From Vitis vinifera (taxonomy: Eukaryota > Streptophyta > Magnoliopsida > Vitales > Vitaceae), in the NCBI RefSeq assembly GCF_030704535.1, contig NC_081812.1, forward strand, positions 17,183,501-17,247,500: 64,000 nt of DNA, written 5' to 3'. Shown here piece after piece: positions 1 through 12,475 of this stretch. A model generated the notes under the pieces. The model made no database searches. It had not been told where the DNA came from and saw only the letters and a program-made list of their open reading frames with translations. A program made the translations under genes and the position numbers. Every line of letters starts with the position of its first letter. Position 1 is the stretch's first letter.

Positions 1-96
1 GTTCGAAGCTAGGGTCTTGAGCCACGGCCCTTTTTTACTTGGTTGGATTAGGTAAAGTGCGGGTTGTAATCATTTTTAATGATATGTCTATATCAA

Positions 97-525
97 GTGT
101 TGAAGAGAGATGGGTCCTCGTAACCGAGTTTTGGCCCAAAATAGTACATTTAAAAAAAAAAATTCAAAAGTTAAACTTGTTTCCTACATAATCTAGTGGA
201 TTTGTGCCATATAAATTATTATGTCATAAAATCATAGTTAGTGACTACAGTTTTATTTGTCTAAAATAGTTAAAAACTTAGTCATCGACATCGACTACGA
301 CTTTAAATTTAAAGTTAAAACCGTAATAGGTAATTATAATTTTTAATTATTTTAGAAAAATAAAACTGTAATCACCAATTATGGTTTTGTGATATGATAG
401 CTTATGTGACTCAGACACATTAGATTGGATATTATTTTATAAATAAGTTTAATTTTTGAATTTTTTTTTAAATGTACTATTTTGGGTCAAAGCTCCTCAT
501 AATCAGCTCTCTCTGTGTTGTTGGG
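97..525. repeat. Long-hairpin MITE-like element
   Basis: The stretch is close to a full palindrome. The arm at 127-183 (starting TTTTGGCCCAAAATAG) is the reverse complement, with few changes, of 441-496. The inner segments match too: 'AGTGACTACAGTTTTATTT' near 238-258 pairs with the complement of 'AATAAAACTGTAATCACC' near 358-376. The centre is near 305. Weaker pairing may extend the arms to about 97 and 525. No coding sequence is visible. A non-autonomous inverted-repeat element is the best reading. I could not identify a target duplication, so the outer ends are approximate. Confidence 0.6.
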
Positions 526-2005
526 TCGGTTATAAAGTTTCCAACATTGACTTGCATAGAAGAAGAAGAATCCAAAGATGGTTTCAAAACAAGATCAAAA
601 TCAAATCCCAACCGATCTCTCTCTTACTCTGAGAGAAGTCAAAAAAACTTCCCACCACACGGATTTTAGTTTTTTTTTTATAAATTTTTTTTTTTAATCT
701 TTGATTGGTTTTCAACTTGAATTACTTTTGTGAAAGGGTAAAGTAAAGGAAAAGAAGGGTTCCCTAATATTCACGCCAAGACCCCACTCCTATATTCAAA
801 CAGATTCTATAAAAAATGGGGGCCATGTCTGGAATTGTGATTGAATAGAGTAGAGAAATAGAATCAAGATGACCAACAAAAGGGGAAGGGTAGGGCATGA
901 GAGCACCTTAAAAGCAACGCTGATTAGAAGAGTATCAACCGATTACCTCATTGTTCCCTCCCCCTCTTCCTCCTTTCTTTTACCTCTATCTTGTCAGTCA
1001 TTCCCTCTTCCTAACGGCTCCACCACGCTTTTCTTTTTGACCATTTCCATTTTTCTTCATTTCTTTAGTCTTCTCCTACACCTAACCCCTCCTACTCTTC
1101 ATGCATTTCCCACTCCATCACATTACTTGTCGTCCCACATCCATTGTCCACTCATGGGACATCCTAGTCCTAGACTGGTTTCAGCATGTACGTTAAAGGT
1201 GGAGGCTGGAAATTCAATCATTTTTCTGACCATGTTGGAAAAACAACACCTACAATATTCAATATTCCAAAAGTTCATAAAAGAAAAGAAGAAACAGAGA
1301 ATTACAATAACATAACATATGGCTTGTGCTATTTTTTCTGTAATTTTTCCAATTAAACATAAATATTTTTATTTATTTATATTAAAAATAAACAATTATA
1401 ACACAGATTTTGAAAGCCCGGTGCACACAAATTAACCACCCCCAAATGCTGGAACCCTCCTGGTCGCTACACAGCTAAGCCAAGGCAACATCCATGTTCA
1501 TATCATGTCGCACAATTGAGAACAAGAACACCCCCGAATGCATGCATACATGAATAAACCTTGCTGATATCATAAATGAGTAGTCAAGAGACTCAGGACT
1601 GAAGAATGCATGCATGAACGAAAAAAGAAGTTGGCATGTTGGTCAGCAGTGAATAACCTAAATTTGTTTGATGAAGTCTAAAATGGAAGGACATATGGGC
1701 TCCATGACAAGTAGCATACATGCACATAGGGCATGAGCATGGCTCATACACGTATGTGAATTATGGTGGCATGCATAAGTAGCCAGGGGAAGAAATAACA
1801 CAAACCCATCTTTATCTTTCTAACAGTAACAGTAACAGTATGATTCTCCTTTCCCTTTTTCTCTTTTACTCATCATCATCAGGAACTCCTCAATAAATAC
1901 TTCCAGCCTCATCCACTGCCCCCTCTTCTACGTTCACTAAACACACCCCCCCTTCTTCCAACCCTCTTTCTCCTCATTGGACCTCTCTTAAATTGTAAGT
2001 CCGCG
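526..2005. other. Intergenic and upstream region of the 2006-2395 gene
   Basis: No convincing gene is visible. A 148-codon open frame at 869-1315 has low-complexity Ser/Leu/Phe-rich content and no recognisable domain, and I treat it as chance. From about 1530 to 1775 there are several GCATGC/CATGCATG words (RY-type motifs) at the distance expected for a promoter of the small gene that follows. A TATA-like TCAATAAATAC occurs near 1889. The transcription start is unknown. Confidence 0.4.
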
Positions 2006-2395
2006 ATGTCGAAAAGAGCAAGTAAGCGAGTGAGTTTCAGTCCTGATGTCAACGATAAGCCAACAATGCTTCTAAAACACGGTGGTTGTAGCAGAGCTTC
2101 CGGGCACAGGAGGAGGGTTGCTGTAATTTGGAGTTTCAGGCTTCCCAGAAGTTCAAGTTTCTCGCCGGCGAGGTTTCTGAGGCGGCTTGGGGACAGGGTG
2201 GTTAGAGCTTTGCGTTTCATGTCCATGAGAAGGAGGTCTTCACGTAGAGTTTCTTCGTCGAGTTTGACAAGGTCAAGATCACTGGTAGATCCAATTGACT
2301 CTCACCGAGCTGAAGCCATAGAGGACTGCATCGAGTTTTTAAATTCTTCCGCCTGTTTTCAGCGGTCCAATTCAGTTTCTGGGAGTTCTTGCTAG
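2006..2395 (+). CDS. Small basic plant protein (josephin-like-named family), intronless
   Basis: This 129-residue single-exon ORF starts at an ATG and ends in TAG. It opens with a Lys/Arg-rich segment carrying KRVSFSPDVNDKP and LKHGG (residues about 7-27). A basic RLPRSSSFSPARFLRRLGDR block follows near residues 46-65, then a run of Ser/Arg (SMRRRSSRRVSSSS). The C-terminal third has HRAEAIEDCIEFLNSS. I recall this pattern from a small plant family listed in databases under the name josephin-like. No Josephin catalytic Cys/His domain is visible, so the name should not be read as deubiquitinase activity. No signal peptide or membrane segment is seen. The high Arg/Ser content suggests a phosphorylated, possibly nuclear protein, but that is inference. 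Confidence 0.72.
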   Translation: MSKRASKRVSFSPDVNDKPTMLLKHGGCSRASGHRRRVAVIWSFRLPRSSSFSPARFLRRLGDRVVRALRFMSMRRRSSRRVSSSSLTRSRSLVDPIDSHRAEAIEDCIEFLNSSACFQRSNSVSGSSC

Positions 2396-3433
2396 CAATT
2401 TGGGCCAGTCATGGAAGAGATGTAAATGGGAGCAACAAGGAATTTATGATTCATTCATCATAAGGAGTTTAATAATTTCTTAAAGATCATTCACAGCGCA
2501 ATTCGCATGCATTGTTTGGTGTGGTAGATTACCAACAGTAGCAACCTAGTTTTATGGATCATGCATCCATCGGAAGTCCTGTCCATCCAGGTCAACGGCA
2601 AGTTCCCTCCTCCTGTTTTCTGTTCTTTGTTTTCCAAATGCATTAATTAAAAGCGCAAAAGTCAATAATGATGAATCACAAGAACTAACTGTATGATGGT
2701 TCATTAACTACAGTCTACAACACTACAGCTAGTCCTACATATATATGATATCCCTGCGATCCATCATACACGTAATTGAGATAGACCCTTCTAAAGTGTG
2801 GGCCAGCCTCAGAGTGTGAAGCCTATGTCAATGTGTCACTGCCACGCCATTGTAGCATGCAGGATCCGATAGGTATCAGCTTTATTTATATGCTTGACTC
2901 AATCCCACCAGTGTGTGAAAATCAAGAGGACACCACCATCTTAACGCAGCCATGAATGCTCATTCTTGTAAATACCATAATTGCTTCCCCTGGCGCTTCA
3001 GTTGACTGAAAGAATAACCTTTTTCCTTTTCTTTTGGTATCGAATGCTGTAAAGTGTAAACCCATCTACTATAATGGAATCACTGCAAGAGGAAAAAACA
3101 GCACAAGTGGGGTACGGGGAAAACGTAGCAATAAGGCCACATGTAAAGTTATATTGCTAGTTTATGAAAGAGAGTGGGAACCATGTCACTCCCCATTGGA
3201 ATTTAGTATATCACATTACTCGAGAAACAAAAACACCCATCAAGCCAAAGATCATCTGAGACAGTTGAGAATCCGTGACCCAATAGCTGCCAACAATTCA
3301 TTAAATAAAAGTCTTGAATGAATTGTTCTGTGTCAATTGCAATCATTATCTATCATTTCAACTCAGTTACCAACTTCACCACATTCCAATACTTTTATGA
3401 ATGGATGACTATGTGGAAGTAATAAATATAAAA
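2396..3433. other. Intergenic, between convergent genes
   Basis: This holds the presumed 3' UTRs of the + strand gene ending at 2395 and the - strand methyltransferase gene whose stop codon is at 3434. I see no ORF with a recognisable domain and no repeat. Confidence 0.4.
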
Positions 3434-6400
3434 TCAAGAATCCAGGGAGAGCCTTTCTAGCTCTCGAATTCCATGACTGGAAGCTTTCTTTAGTTCTAGA
3501 GCTCTCTTATAAGGAGGAGCAATTGGGGGCTGTACAGGATCCAAGCTCTGGTAAGTTCCTTCAGCAACTTTGGGAAGAGGATATGACTGGTCTGAGTCAT
3601 ACCCACTGAGGTCTCCACAAGCCAAAAATGGAATGTACACCTTATTTGGCCCTTCCAACCACCCGCTTCTGCAATCTGTCATGCAACAAATATTAGGAGG
3701 GAAAAACATCACTATCATCTATTAAGCAAGAATCTCCTAAGAACAGGCCCAATCAAAGATGTAAAACTTGGCCTGGACTAAGAAGTACTTGTTTTGCTTG
3801 AACAAACATTGACATGAACCACTTCCTAACTAATGTCTGATATGTTCATCCATAAACAATATAAAAATATTGAGACCAAGAACTTTGATGTGATGGAAAC
3901 TATGGGAGATTTGAGATGAGATTGTCCTGAAAAGGGAGAACCAGAGACAGAAGGTTTTTAGATCTCTTTTCACATTTTGTTTGGTTGTAAGTTGTACAAG
4001 ATTAGAGATTTGATCATTAGTTAAGACACACAAACAAGGATGACAAACCAGCCTATCAGAGTCTATGTCAAAAAAAAAGATTTGCTTTGAACATCAATGC
4101 AATTCACAACTTTCTAATAAAAAATTATATGCAAGAACCTAAATTCATAATATGAGGAAAATACTAAACTTACCTAGATCATCTGCTCCTGATGGACTTC
4201 CCACCTTTTCTAGAAGGCGATGCAAATCTTTCTCATTAAATCCTTCAGGAGGAGAATAATTTTCACAAACTGCAAATGCCTCTACATCATAAAAAAAATA
4301 CAAGAATTAGCTTTGACCAGGGTCACAGGGCAGGCAAATTGTCAGTCAATTGTCAATAAAATCAGACTATGTCTTCTCTGAGAGATCCCAAATAGGCACT
4401 TTCACCAGAGTTGTATAGCAGGAAATTATAAAGCACCATTCTTCTGTGTGCACATACGACAAGACTCCTTGCAATGGATCCTGTATTACATAACAGATCC
4501 TTCTTATGCAATGAATGCCTTTATGATAACAAGAATACCACTTTTGTGAGAGATCCAGATTTCCTTAAGAATTTTGTTTTTTACTTTCATTTTAATTTTA
4601 ATTGATTTTATTCATTTATTTATTCTGTTTGCAGTAACTCAATTTTGAAGGAGCCATTGGCTCTCGTGGAATCTCCAGAAGTCTCCCAATATATTCTTTA
4701 ATTCTTTGTTTTTTTATAGGCTATGTGCTTTAATTCTTTGTTGACTTGGAAGTTGAACTCATAAGTAGAGATGGCTAATCAGGGGACATGGGAGACTTCG
4801 AAAATACAATTATAAATAACATGAGAAGAACTAATAAGCAATTCAGCTACTAAAAGAAAGGAGCTCACTCTTACCTATGCTGGAATTACGGCTGCTTTTC
4901 GGTTTTGCAAAAGTTACTATAGGGAAGAATAATTTCAGCTGCAATTGGTGAGCAAAAGTCAGGGAAATTGCATAAGTATTTTCCGGATTGCAGTTCTCAT
5001 TAAGAACTAGTATTCATGAATAGATAAACCTTAAAGCTAAAACATAAGTAACTTTAGTTGCTCACGCCCCATGAAGCAATTATTATCAAAACCATAGGGT
5101 TTCTGAATTTAGTGTGTCAAAAATGTAACAATAACATGAGACAAACAGGATTTGTGAAAGGATGATCAGCTGCTATATTTGGAAAAACATTAATTAGGCA
5201 CCACTACAGACACTATGATTATGGAAGTGGGAAGAAATAAAAAAACTCAGGGGAAATATAAATATAGTTCCCAACTCTCATGTAATAATGCAAAAGATAA
5301 ATATCATCCTGATAATCAAGCTGACTGGTTACCAAAGATGTGCCCTTGATGGCTGCCGGAACTGCTAGACAAGTTTAAAGTTCTTTTTTATCAACTCAGA
5401 AATTCATAAATAATTTATCCATTAAGGAATTTTGTTAGACCTAGAATCAATGCCCAAACAGAAGGCTAAACTGAAACAAGGGACAAATAAGAATGTGAAT
5501 GTATTCCAAATAAAATGTTGCACATGAATGTCAAGCGAGGTTTTCATATTAAAACCACTTGACAAATCAAATGAGATTAATTAATTCCAAAAATTGGGAA
5601 TTGAGCAAGTATTTCATTACCTGGCAATAAAGGAGACTAGTATCTTTTCCCCGAAATATCTTTGCAATAAATTTTCCACCTTTTTTAAGCACATGAGTAA
5701 CAATTGTTAAACCCTACAAAATAAGTTGGTCCAATAATATCAGTGTAATACAAACATAAACAACATTCACAAACAAATCGGTTACCAGGCAACATTTATA
5801 CATTGCTCTCAAAACAAAAGTAAGAAGGTGATCAATGGACTCCATAAACTGTATGCAATAATCATCTTAAAAAACAAAGAACACACTTGATTTACGATTC
5901 AGATTTTTATAGAAACAAAAAAAGTAAGAAATGATAGTTTAGATGAAAGAATTACCTACAAGGAATTAAGGGCAAAAATGAAAGTGCTTTGAATTACTGT
6001 TGCAAAATCTTCTGACCAGACCAGTTACTAAGGCATCTCACAATTCAAAGATCAGTCAGGTCAATAGAGGAATATATTCCATTTTGAGATTTTGGGAAGA
6101 GGGGTTGTTGTTGAGAGATTTATTTCTGGTCTTTCCTTGTTTCCACATGACCAATTTATGGGAGCCAAGGGAAAGGTTACACTATTGCTTTTGCCCTAAG
6201 ACATAAACTAAAGCTACAAAGATCTCTTTTCTTAACTGCTATCTATGTTCGTACATAAATAATTCATATTGCCTGGAAAACAACACAAATATGCGACCAA
6301 GTAATCACTATTTTATGAAATGGAAGGATACATACTGTAGGTGCTATAGAATAGACAGTCCATGTATGGCTACCAAAGGATGCCTTTGTTTTTTGTCTTG

Positions 6401-9400
6401 AATCTAAATAAATCTTTAATTAAAGTGTAACTAGTACTTAATAGTGTTAAGTATTAAGTTGTTTGTTTGTTTTTTTAATTTTTTTTAAGGTCTTAAAACA
6501 AGTTGCTTGAAGACTTAATCATTTTTAAAATGGTTTGTTTTTTAACTTATTACTTTTTTTTAACACAATTTTGTCTTAATGGAAAAGTAATTTTTTTTTA
6601 CTTTTACCATAAATCTTAGAGCAACTTGCTTAAGACTTAAAAAACAAACAACCCCAAAGTGTCCAGCAAAATATATATGCCTTTAAGAATAAAACAAACC
6701 ACAACATGACACACTGCCTAGACCTCATAAACTAGATCTTAGATATTGTGATTTTCACGTTTTCTCTTTTAATATTAATTTAGGATTCTTAGGTGAGCAT
6801 GACTGAATAGTGAAGCATGGCACTGCATCTGTATCCATCCAAGGTAATTGCCATCCAAACTCATTATAGTGACTTGCCCTTATAAGAAACATTGATTAGT
6901 TTACAAGGAACCTAAACAGCTCACCGCAAGAATAAGTTGGGACTGGACAAATTCATCCATATCATGAAGCCCGGTAACTGCAAATCATCACAGAAACTGA
7001 TCAACTTAAGAAAAACAAACCACTGCTGGTAGAAACAGAAGCATAAACCATGAAGTTGAAAACAATATATGTTGCCTAACCATCAGGAGCACCATCACAC
7101 ACAACCAGGTCAGCCTTGCATCCATCAAAATGCCTAATGACCTGAAGAACAGAAGATGATAAATAAGGATAATGTCAGATATATCATTTTTACACAGCCA
7201 AAAACTGAGAGCAAAAATGATTTAAAATAGCACACAAATACAATGTGTCAGCCTGGGAAGTGGCATGTCTATGACTCTATAATTATGTGTGCTTGTGCAC
7301 AAGGATGCATGTTAATATGTAAGAATGTATGGAAGTGCGTGTACATATTGAGGCCTCAACTTTCTCATGAAAATAAAGACACAAGCATAACATGAAAGTC
7401 AACATTGACAACCACTGATTCAAGATATTTGGCCAACATCAACCCGTAAAAGTGGTATTGAAGTTGAATATTTTGGCATGTGGTTGTGATCAATTAACCG
7501 GACTAATGGTACCAGTGGTATAGGCTCAAGTCCCAAACTGGCACCCAAGAAAAACCAAAAGAACATAAAAGCTGTGGGAAGGCACTGATGCTCAGAACCC
7601 TTGCCCAGCTAATTGAGGTTAGCAACATGAAAATATTGTTCCCTTTTTTTATTTTTTTTGTTGTCATTCTACTCTATCTATGACTGTATATTCTGCTAAC
7701 CAGCACCCATGTCTCTTTCAAAAGCATAGCCCATGTACCTTGTGGAATTTCCATAGTTGTACTGGTGAACCATATCACTCGTTCTAAAAGGTGGTGTTGT
7801 ATGTCTACCTTGCAGGAAAAGGACTGTCATGACTCAAATGGCCATAAAACTAATCCATTCAAAATTAAATTCACTCATCTGGAAACCAATAACCTTGCAT
7901 TTCATCATTGATATCTACCTACTCTACACCCCACCAACCCCCCCTCCCCTCTCCCCCCCAACATAAATTTCTCTTGGGAAAATCTTCAAGGGAAACAGAA
8001 AGAGCAATGCTTTTTTTTTTATAGGTAAATAAGAGAATATATTAAAAGCACAAAAGGCGCATCAAAGGGCCCAAAGGCTTACAAGAAGAGAAAGAGAAAA
8101 GTGAGGAACAAGCCCACCCTAACAACCCAGAAAACCAAAACTATGTGCAGCTGCCTCACCAGCCCCCGCTGCCTGCCCTCAACACCCCAAAACAACCCTT
8201 TCTAGATGTGAAAAGCCAACAGCGCCAACATCTAAAACCCAGCAAAAACCTCACGCAACAAGGTCTGTGACCTCGCTACTCCTCCCCCTACCCCTAACTA
8301 ACAGAAGGGAGTTTTAGTAATCAACCGAACACTCCAATTTTCGGATCTCCCTCTCGAAACAGGAAGTCAAGTTTGGCTTCCTTTCCCCCCTTCAGACACA
8401 GACACAATGCCCCTTCCTAGTCTCCATCTTCCTCAAGAGGGTAAAAATCTCCTTTTCATATCCCTCAACTGGCATCCTCAAAAGAGCAATGTCTATGCAC
8501 ACTTAAGAGAAAGAGAAACTGTTTTCTAATTCTATTCTATGAAGACACTGAGATAATGATATTAAATCAGTTACATAATTTTAAAGAAGCGCCATTTATA
8601 TCTTTACACTGTCAAACAAATAATGGATAACAATGACTTGGGGGGAGAAATTGACTAACCAGTTCAGCTGTACGAGCATTTGTTATATCACCCTGGACTT
8701 GAATCACCCCTTCAATTGGAGCCATGGGCTGCAAATCAATCGCCACAATAAGAGGAAGATCACCATCCCTGAAAATTTTGATTAAGTAAAAAGTTATTAG
8801 CTTGACAATAAGGTCCTACACAAAAAGAGGGTGACATAATAGTAACAATTAGAAGCCCTTGAGGCCCGGCTCAAGTGGTAAAGGGATGAGGAGGGTTTGT
8901 GGGAGGTTCCAGGTTCAAGTCCCAATAGAGACAAAAAATTTACCTATCAAAAAATAATAGTAACAATTAGAAATTTAGCTTTTTTTAATAATAAGAAATA
9001 TGTAAACCGTGCACACAGGCCTAAAAACTGTAGGGTGAATCAGTAAAGTTGAAGAAAATAAAGGGAATTACAAAGTCGAATCTTATAAACAACATAATTG
9101 GAATAGCATCTCTCATATTTCCATTTGGAGTACACAAGTTGTGGGGCACAAATGTCAAGTACCCAAATACAAAGTGATGGAAGATCAAAGCCTTTATAGC
9201 ATGCATATATAAGCACGTGTATATATGCATAAATATGGGAGTAAGGAGATATAGAATATTTAACATTGGAGACAGCAAATAGAAGGGATGGTACTTTCCT
9301 CTCACATCAAAATGTGAAAGAAATATAACAATTATAATAGCTCCTATTTCATTAACTTTTTTCAATTGAACCATTTATACAAATTCAAAACCCAAATAAA

Positions 9401-11376
9401 CAGAATTTACCTTGAGGCAGGTGAAAGCTTTGCTGGGAGAAACAACTTACGACTCAAAACCTACAGAAACAATGTGAAGGATCAGAGACAGTTAAGGATA
9501 ATCTGTAAATCACAACCCAAACAACATTGGCACAAGGAAATTATATTTTTCACTTCAAGCATTGGTGCATGATTTATCAAATGCCCTTCCTTCAACATGA
9601 TACAATATCAGGGGAAATCTTTTCAAATTCAAATGACATGATGAAGATTGTTAACAGAAAGAATATCCAGAATCTCTATTCTAATGAGATTGGAGTTGGC
9701 TCACAGCACACCTCCCACATTTTTAGTCCAAGACCACAGGAAGTGAAGGGAAGATGGTAAAAAAGGTACCTAAAAAACAAATAACCTACATTTGGTAAAG
9801 GATATCATTTTCTCCTTCCATTTCAAAGCAAAATGAACACTATTACCATATTTGCTTCAAAAGTTCCATTCCCACCTTAATCTGTATCAGTTTTAAGTGC
9901 AAAATGTTTTTAAGAAAAGCATTTTCCAAACAATACCCTGTGGAGGTTTAATTATTCAGATCCATAATCAGTGTGAATGCTGAAATTTAACTGCTCAAAT
10001 GCATGTGTTTTAAGAGAACTCAGGCCTAGAGAGTTGGGTGTAACAATGAAAGAATATCATACAAAGGAACGAGTTTCATCAACATAACACACAATCTTTA
10101 TAACTGCTTCCCTATTGATTCTGTTGGAAATAACAGTTTACAAGGCATTTCACAATTGCAGATACCTGACTCCAGCTACCAGGGGCTGCACATAGATCTA
10201 CCACACGCTTGACCCCTGAAAATCAAATTGGTATCAAACAGCTAAAGGTGAAAAAATAATCTCAAATCATAGATAAATAGAAAAACGCATCCAAAAAAGA
10301 CTCAAAAATGTTTGACCAGAGTTCATCCTATGCAAAACCATAGCAAAACAGTCTATTGGGCCGTAGAATTAGTAGCTTCTAGAGTATTGAAATAACAAAA
10401 CAAATAATCCACACGCCTAGCACTATTTCATTTATGCAATCACCACTCCCTGCGGATATTGTGATTTTTCCCTAATTAACAAAAAACAAAACATTTGTGA
10501 TATAAGAAAAGGACAGCATCTATCATTTGATTGTATTCTTAAACCTTTTGCATTTCCAAATTTTGTTCATCAGCCACTTAGAGATTGACATCCTCATGCA
10601 ATATAAATAAAAACATAAAAAAATAAATATAGAAAAAGTTAACAATCCATGACTAAAGCATTTTGAAAAAGAAGTCTTGGACCATCAGTAAAACCACAGA
10701 CCCAATTTAACTGGAACCAGCAAGCTGGTTATTCATAAACTATATACCATGAGTTCTTTCAGGATTTTCAGTTCCCACTCTTCTTTATCATCTCCCACAT
10801 GACTCCACTCTCATCTTTGTCTCTTTTCTTCTTGTTCTCCTCATTGAAAATTGCATCTTAACACATAACATTAACTAGCTATTGAGTTACACACTTGAAT
10901 TTTTTATTTTTATTTTTATTTTTTCAGTTAATTGACCTAATATTTCATTTTCTCTAATTATTATAAATAATGATTACCATATTGATGATGATGATGTGAT
11001 GAAAAATCAGCAGTAGAAAATAGTGACCTTTAATCTAGTCCCTTTCATGGGTTAATAAGCAGTCCAGCTTCTAAAACATTGGCAAAAAAAAAAAAAATCG
11101 ACTTTAGGAACCAAATTAAAAAGGTAAAATAAACACACACAACAAAGGACCAAAATAGGTTGTACCTTCAAATATGTTGAATTCCTCATCAATCTGAAGG
11201 AGTTTGAAGGCACTTCGAGCACGCCAACCTTCTTCCTTTGCTTTACGATAGTAGATATCCTGCAAACTAATCAACCTTTACTAAAAACTGAAAAATGAAA
11301 ACACACCGGAAATTGAACAGAAGAAATTAGAATGAGAAATTAAACCCACCCTCTTATCCCTTGAAGCTTTGCCCAT
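3434..11376 (-). CDS. TRM7: tRNA (anticodon loop) 2'-O-methyltransferase, TRM7/FTSJ1 type (11 exons)
   Basis: Exons on the minus strand, in coding order: 11376-11350, 11259-11166, 10215-10166, 9460-9411, 8768-8660, 7141-7081, 6977-6925, 5713-5621, 4938-4875, 4281-4174, 3675-3434. They total 951 nt and encode 316 aa, with GT..AG at every intron and one open frame. Domain: RrmJ/FtsJ SAM-dependent 2'-O-ribose methyltransferase. The start [15 protein letters not shown], the SAM-binding [11 protein letters not shown] (residues 47-57) and DGAPDVTG (126-133) are clear. The catalytic tetrad expected for the family is complete: K28 (RSAFKL), D126, K166 (FIAKIF) and E201 (SIEAFAVC). Family knowledge: the TRM7 branch methylates positions 32 and 34 of tRNA anticodon loops, with partner proteins. 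Length fits cytosolic TRM7 (about 310-330 aa) and no transit peptide is seen. Introns of 90-1518 bp carry transposon insertions. It appears functional. Confidence 0.93.
5714..6924 (-). other. Intron 7 of the TRM7-type gene (carries a MITE-like repeat)
   Basis: This 1211-bp intron separates coding exons 7 and 8. On the gene strand it begins GTGAGC and ends TTTGTAG. An ORF at 6000-6206 on the opposite strand has no recognisable domain. The notable content is the AT-rich palindromic repeat at about 6440-6660. Confidence 0.8.
6440..6660. repeat. MITE-like palindromic repeat inside a TRM7 intron
   Basis: The left end (GTTGTTTGTTTG...AACAAGTTGCTTGAAG, about 6458-6514) reappears as a reverse complement at the right end (AGCAACTTGCTTAAGAC...ACAAACAACCCC, about 6621-6654). 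The AT-rich middle is also self-complementary. No coding capacity. This is typical of small hAT-like MITEs in plant introns. Class assignment is inference and the exact ends and target duplication were not resolved. Confidence 0.5.
8010..8480 (-). mobile_element. 5'-truncated LINE-like insertion (3' tail only)
   Basis: On + this begins with a poly-T run (8011-8020), followed by ATAGGTAAATAAGAG. On - it therefore ends ...TTATTTACCTAT plus poly-A, a LINE-style 3' end. The 11-bp AAAGAGCAATG occurs at both borders (7999-8009 and 8481-8491), as expected of a target-site duplication. The body has no reverse transcriptase, consistent with strong 5' truncation. It lies in the intron between coding exons 5 and 6 of the TRM7-type gene, in the same orientation as that gene. 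Confidence 0.68.
8855..8953 (+). mobile_element. tRNA-derived SINE with 19-bp target-site duplication
   Basis: A 99-bp element is flanked by perfect copies of ATAATAGTAACAATTAGAA (8836-8854 and 8954-8972). It has a Pol III A-box-like GGCTCAAGTGG at 8868-8878 and a B-box GGTTCAAGTCC at 8912-8922. It ends TTTACCTATC plus a short A-run. It lies in the intron between coding exons 4 and 5 of the TRM7-type gene, antisense to it. The perfect duplication suggests a fairly recent insertion. It is not a tRNA gene, because the rest of a cloverleaf is absent. Confidence 0.85.
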
Positions 11377-12379
11377 GCTTTAAATACCTCGCAGTTCTGT
11401 AGGTAGTGAAACAGGAAGTATTTACTCTTGCTAATCCTTGTATTCATAGAAAGTTATAGTTTAGTCATAACATATGCTTTGGAAAACAAAAGAAATAGAA
11501 ATAAAATGCTATTACCACAATATTAACAAGGAATACTATCACTGACAATGAGCTTGGAGCAGCATGTTTTTTGCTTGATGAGGTATGGCCAAAGTCCAAA
11601 GAAAACAGTTCTAAGTTAATGACAAAAACAACCGTATAAAAATGAAGGTTTAAAAGTAATCTCTCTCCATTTTAATGTATAGGCATGGAAAGGGCTCAGG
11701 CATTCAGCATGGCAGATTGACTCCCTTAATTTGAAAACTAATATATCCACTGCATTGGAGAATAAATCAAGAAATTGATATAGCATTAAAAGAACCTAAC
11801 TTTCTATGGCCAATTTTCTGCACATCTCCAAATTCTCTTATAAATCTTATTGATATGATTATTCCTCACTGTTCTGCACTACCAAAAGATTTTTTCTTTT
11901 TCTCTTTTTTCTCTTTTTAAGTCCACAGTTACAGTAAAATTTCATTGGCATTGGAATTAGCATTAGTGCATGTCTCCGTTCCAATGAACAAGTCCTATGA
12001 TGGCATAACAGAAAAATCTCTTACTCTTATCGGTCACTCTTTTGAACATCTTATATGCATTTTAAATACAGAAGAATGGTAACAAAAAAAAAAACGATTA
12101 TTCATCTTAGAAATTATAGACGAAGTAGAGAGATGTAATATCATGCCATGAGATTCACCAGAGCATAGGCAGTGAATAGAGAGGTTACTGTAGCATAAAA
12201 CAAATGAAAAAAAGGAAGGAATCAGGATTTATTTTCATCAAGTGGGAAACTTTACCAACCTTTGGTACAATACAAATCAGAAGTGCAGGGAGAGGAGGAT
12301 GAGTGCTGAATTTCCTGGGAATGGGCTCCTGTGTACCTCCCCTCGTGTGATGGGAGTAATAGCTCGCAGCACGTTTGTT

Positions 12380-12475
12380 ACTAGTGCTTCTATCAAAAAA
12401 GCTTTTGTAAAAACACAGTTAGTGTTTGAATATAGACCCAAAAAAAAATGCTTTTGATAGTGTTTTTAGCAATGT
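12380..12475. repeat. Short imperfect inverted repeat
   Basis: 'GTGCTTCTATCAAAAAAGC' near 12384-12402 pairs with the complement of 'TGCTTTTGATAGTGTTTTT' near 12450-12468. The loop is AT-rich. It resembles a small MITE relic. No target duplication was found. Confidence 0.35.

Noticed and set aside
472-669. 65-codon plus-strand ORF
   Set aside because: Its start lies in the arm of the palindromic element at 97-525, and no family is recognisable.
869-1315. 148-codon plus-strand ORF
   Set aside because: Low-complexity Ser/Leu/Phe-rich peptide from CT-rich DNA, with no domain and no promoter or splice context.
7490-7560. Second SINE (A/B-box-like words)
   Set aside because: Only loose matches, with spacing too short and no tail or target duplication.
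8855-8953. tRNA gene
   Set aside because: Has A- and B-boxes but no cloverleaf; target duplications and a LINE-like tail mark it as a SINE.
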